Below are positions 18,133 through 19,081 of a stretch of 19,081 nt of DNA, piece after piece; within the stretch, counting starts at the first letter, position 1; each line of letters starts with the position of its first letter. Both the position numbers and the translations under genes were made by a program. The stretch is from the NCBI GenBank assembly GCA_038230775.1, contig JBBRMQ010000061.1, positions 1 through 19,081 on the forward strand. Reading direction: 5' to 3'. The DNA comes from JBBRMQ01 sp038230775. Its GTDB lineage: Bacteria; Acidobacteriota; Thermoanaerobaculia; Gp7-AA8. Under the pieces are notes generated by a model. That model saw nothing but the letters and a program-made list of their open reading frames with translations, was not told the origin of the DNA and ran no database searches.

Positions 18133-19081
18133 ACGAACCGCACGTCGTCATCCTCGGCGCCGGATTCGGTGGGCTTTACACCGCCAAAGGACTGCGCCAT
18201 GCCCCGGTGCGCCTCACGGTCGTCGATCGCCGCAACTTCCATCTCTTTCAACCGCTCCTCTATCAGGTGGCGACGGCTGCGTTGAATCCGAGCGACATCG
18301 CGTCGCCGATCCGGTCGATCCTCCACGACCAGAAAAACGTCAGCGTCATCCTCGGCGAAGCCACCGCGATCGACGCCGCGAAGAAAGTCGTGAAGCTTAC
18401 CGACGCCGATCTTTCCTACGACTACCTCGTCATCGCCACCGGCGCCACGCATTCGTACTTCGGCCATCCGGAGTGGGAGCAATTCGCGCCGGGGCTGAAG
18501 AGCATCGAAGACGCGCTCGAGATCCGCCGCCGGGTGCTCCTCGCTTTCGAAGCGGCCGAGCGCGAGACAGACCCCGACGCGCAGCGCGCCTGGCTCACGT
18601 TCGTGATCGTCGGCGGCGGACCGACCGGCGTCGAGCTCGCGGGTGCGCTGTCCGAGATCGCGCGGCAGACGATGATCCGCGATTTCCGCCGGATCAATCC
18701 ATCCGAGGCGCGGGTGATTCTCATCGAGGGGAATCCTAGGGTCCTGCCGCCGTATCCGGAAAAGTTGTCGAAAAAGGCAGAGGATCAGTTGCGTCACCTG
18801 GGCGTCGAGATCATGACCGGCGCGACGGTGACGCACATCGACGACCAAAGCGTCACGTATGTGAAGAATGTGGCCTCCGGAATTCAGACCTCAGTCCTCC
18901 GCCCTCAGTCCTCAGTCCTCGCAACGCGGACGGTCCTCTGGGCTGCGGGAGTGCATGCCTCGCCGATCGCTCGCACGCTGGATGCGCCGGTCGATCGCGC
19001 CGGCCGGATGCTGGTGAACGACGACCTGACGGTGCCGGGCCATCCCGACATCTTCGTCATTGGCGACCTCGCCGCATTGAA
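18129..19081 (+). CDS. ndh: Type II NADH dehydrogenase (NDH-2), 3' end cut by window edge
   Basis: A 317-codon frame runs from GTG 18129 to the right edge. The FAD-binding GAGFGG (10-15) opens the protein, and FHLFQPLLYQVATAALNPSDIASPIR is a hallmark of NDH-2 (seen across 37-62). IATGA (102-106) and the NADH-binding GGGPTG (162-167) follow, then LWAAGV and the start of the second FAD contact, DIFVIGDLAAL, at the edge. NDH-2 is a single-subunit, non-proton-pumping enzyme that passes electrons from NADH to quinone at the inner face of the membrane. The GTG start overlaps the upstream TGA (GTGA), indicating coupling. Residues 254-264 (TSVLRPQSSVL) are encoded by CTCAGTC-type repeat DNA, which looks inserted between the usual strands. 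Confidence 0.9.
   Translation, partial: MNEPHVVILGAGFGGLYTAKGLRHAPVRLTVVDRRNFHLFQPLLYQVATAALNPSDIASPIRSILHDQKNVSVILGEATAIDAAKKVVKLTDADLSYDYLVIATGATHSYFGHPEWEQFAPGLKSIEDALEIRRRVLLAFEAAERETDPDAQRAWLTFVIVGGGPTGVELAGALSEIARQTMIRDFRRINPSEARVILIEGNPRVLPPYPEKLSKKAEDQLRHLGVEIMTGATVTHIDDQSVTYVKNVASGIQTSVLRPQSSVLATRTVLWAAGVHASPIARTLDAPVDRAGRMLVNDDLTVPGHPDIFVIGDLAAL
18889..18920. repeat. CCTCAGTCCTC repeat inside the NADH dehydrogenase gene
   Basis: The 11-mer CCTCAGTCCTC occurs exactly at 18889-18899, 18903-18913 and 18910-18920 (the last two overlap). It is low-complexity DNA unlike the coding sequence on both sides, and it is read in frame without a stop. Confidence 0.85.

Overview
The window is GC-rich, tightly packed bacterial chromosome. 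It holds ten intact or near-intact protein genes, two genes cut by the window edges, and one probable gene remnant. No tRNA, rRNA, CRISPR array, prophage or transposase was seen. The best taxonomic clue is the 8171-10714 protein, which combines a GWxTD-like N-terminal region with a C-terminal von Willebrand A domain of the 'acidobacterial VWFA' type. With the high GC, the M13 peptidase, the DUF3471 serine hydrolase and abundant palindromic intergenic repeats, this suggests Acidobacteriota, perhaps the Thermoanaerobaculia/Vicinamibacteria side. That placement is inference.

Layout. (1) 1-6258, minus strand: a three-gene signalling operon, read right to left. It has a 1043-aa soluble hybrid histidine kinase (three PAS, HisKA, HATPase, two receivers, HPt), a soluble Ser/Thr kinase fused to a C-terminal receiver, and a receiver/degenerate-GGDEF/intact-EAL response regulator that runs off the left edge. 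(2) 6325-8004, plus strand: a phosphoglucomutase-type hexose-phosphate mutase followed 3 nt later by a small thioredoxin-like [2Fe-2S] ferredoxin. (3) 8005-8170: a convergent, repeat-rich gap. (4) 8171-14978, minus strand: secreted VWA protein, VOC (glyoxalase-like) protein, a 30-codon gene fragment, a PLP-dependent decarboxylase-like enzyme, and an M13 zinc metallopeptidase lipoprotein. (5) 15137-19081, plus strand: an APC amino-acid permease, a secreted class-C beta-lactamase-like serine hydrolase, and (4-bp overlap) a type II NADH dehydrogenase cut by the right edge.

The most interesting system is the operon in (1). It could join a multistep His-Asp phosphorelay, Ser/Thr phosphorylation and c-di-GMP hydrolysis. 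The HPt and two stand-alone-type receivers suggest that one hybrid kinase feeds both a Ser/Thr kinase and a c-di-GMP phosphodiesterase. One receiver of the hybrid kinase has Glu at the phosphoacceptor position, and the GGDEF domain has lost its signature, so several modules look like regulatory relics or locked states.

The second theme is repeats. Five different families occur in 19 kb: a 52-nt double-hairpin palindrome (four copies plus fragments), a 56-nt palindrome of unrelated sequence but the same architecture, a 91-nt TGTCATTCCGAGCG-type inverted repeat beside a truncated gene, a ~166-nt compound hairpin built of 7-nt units, and a CTCAGTC-type repeat read in frame inside the NADH dehydrogenase gene.
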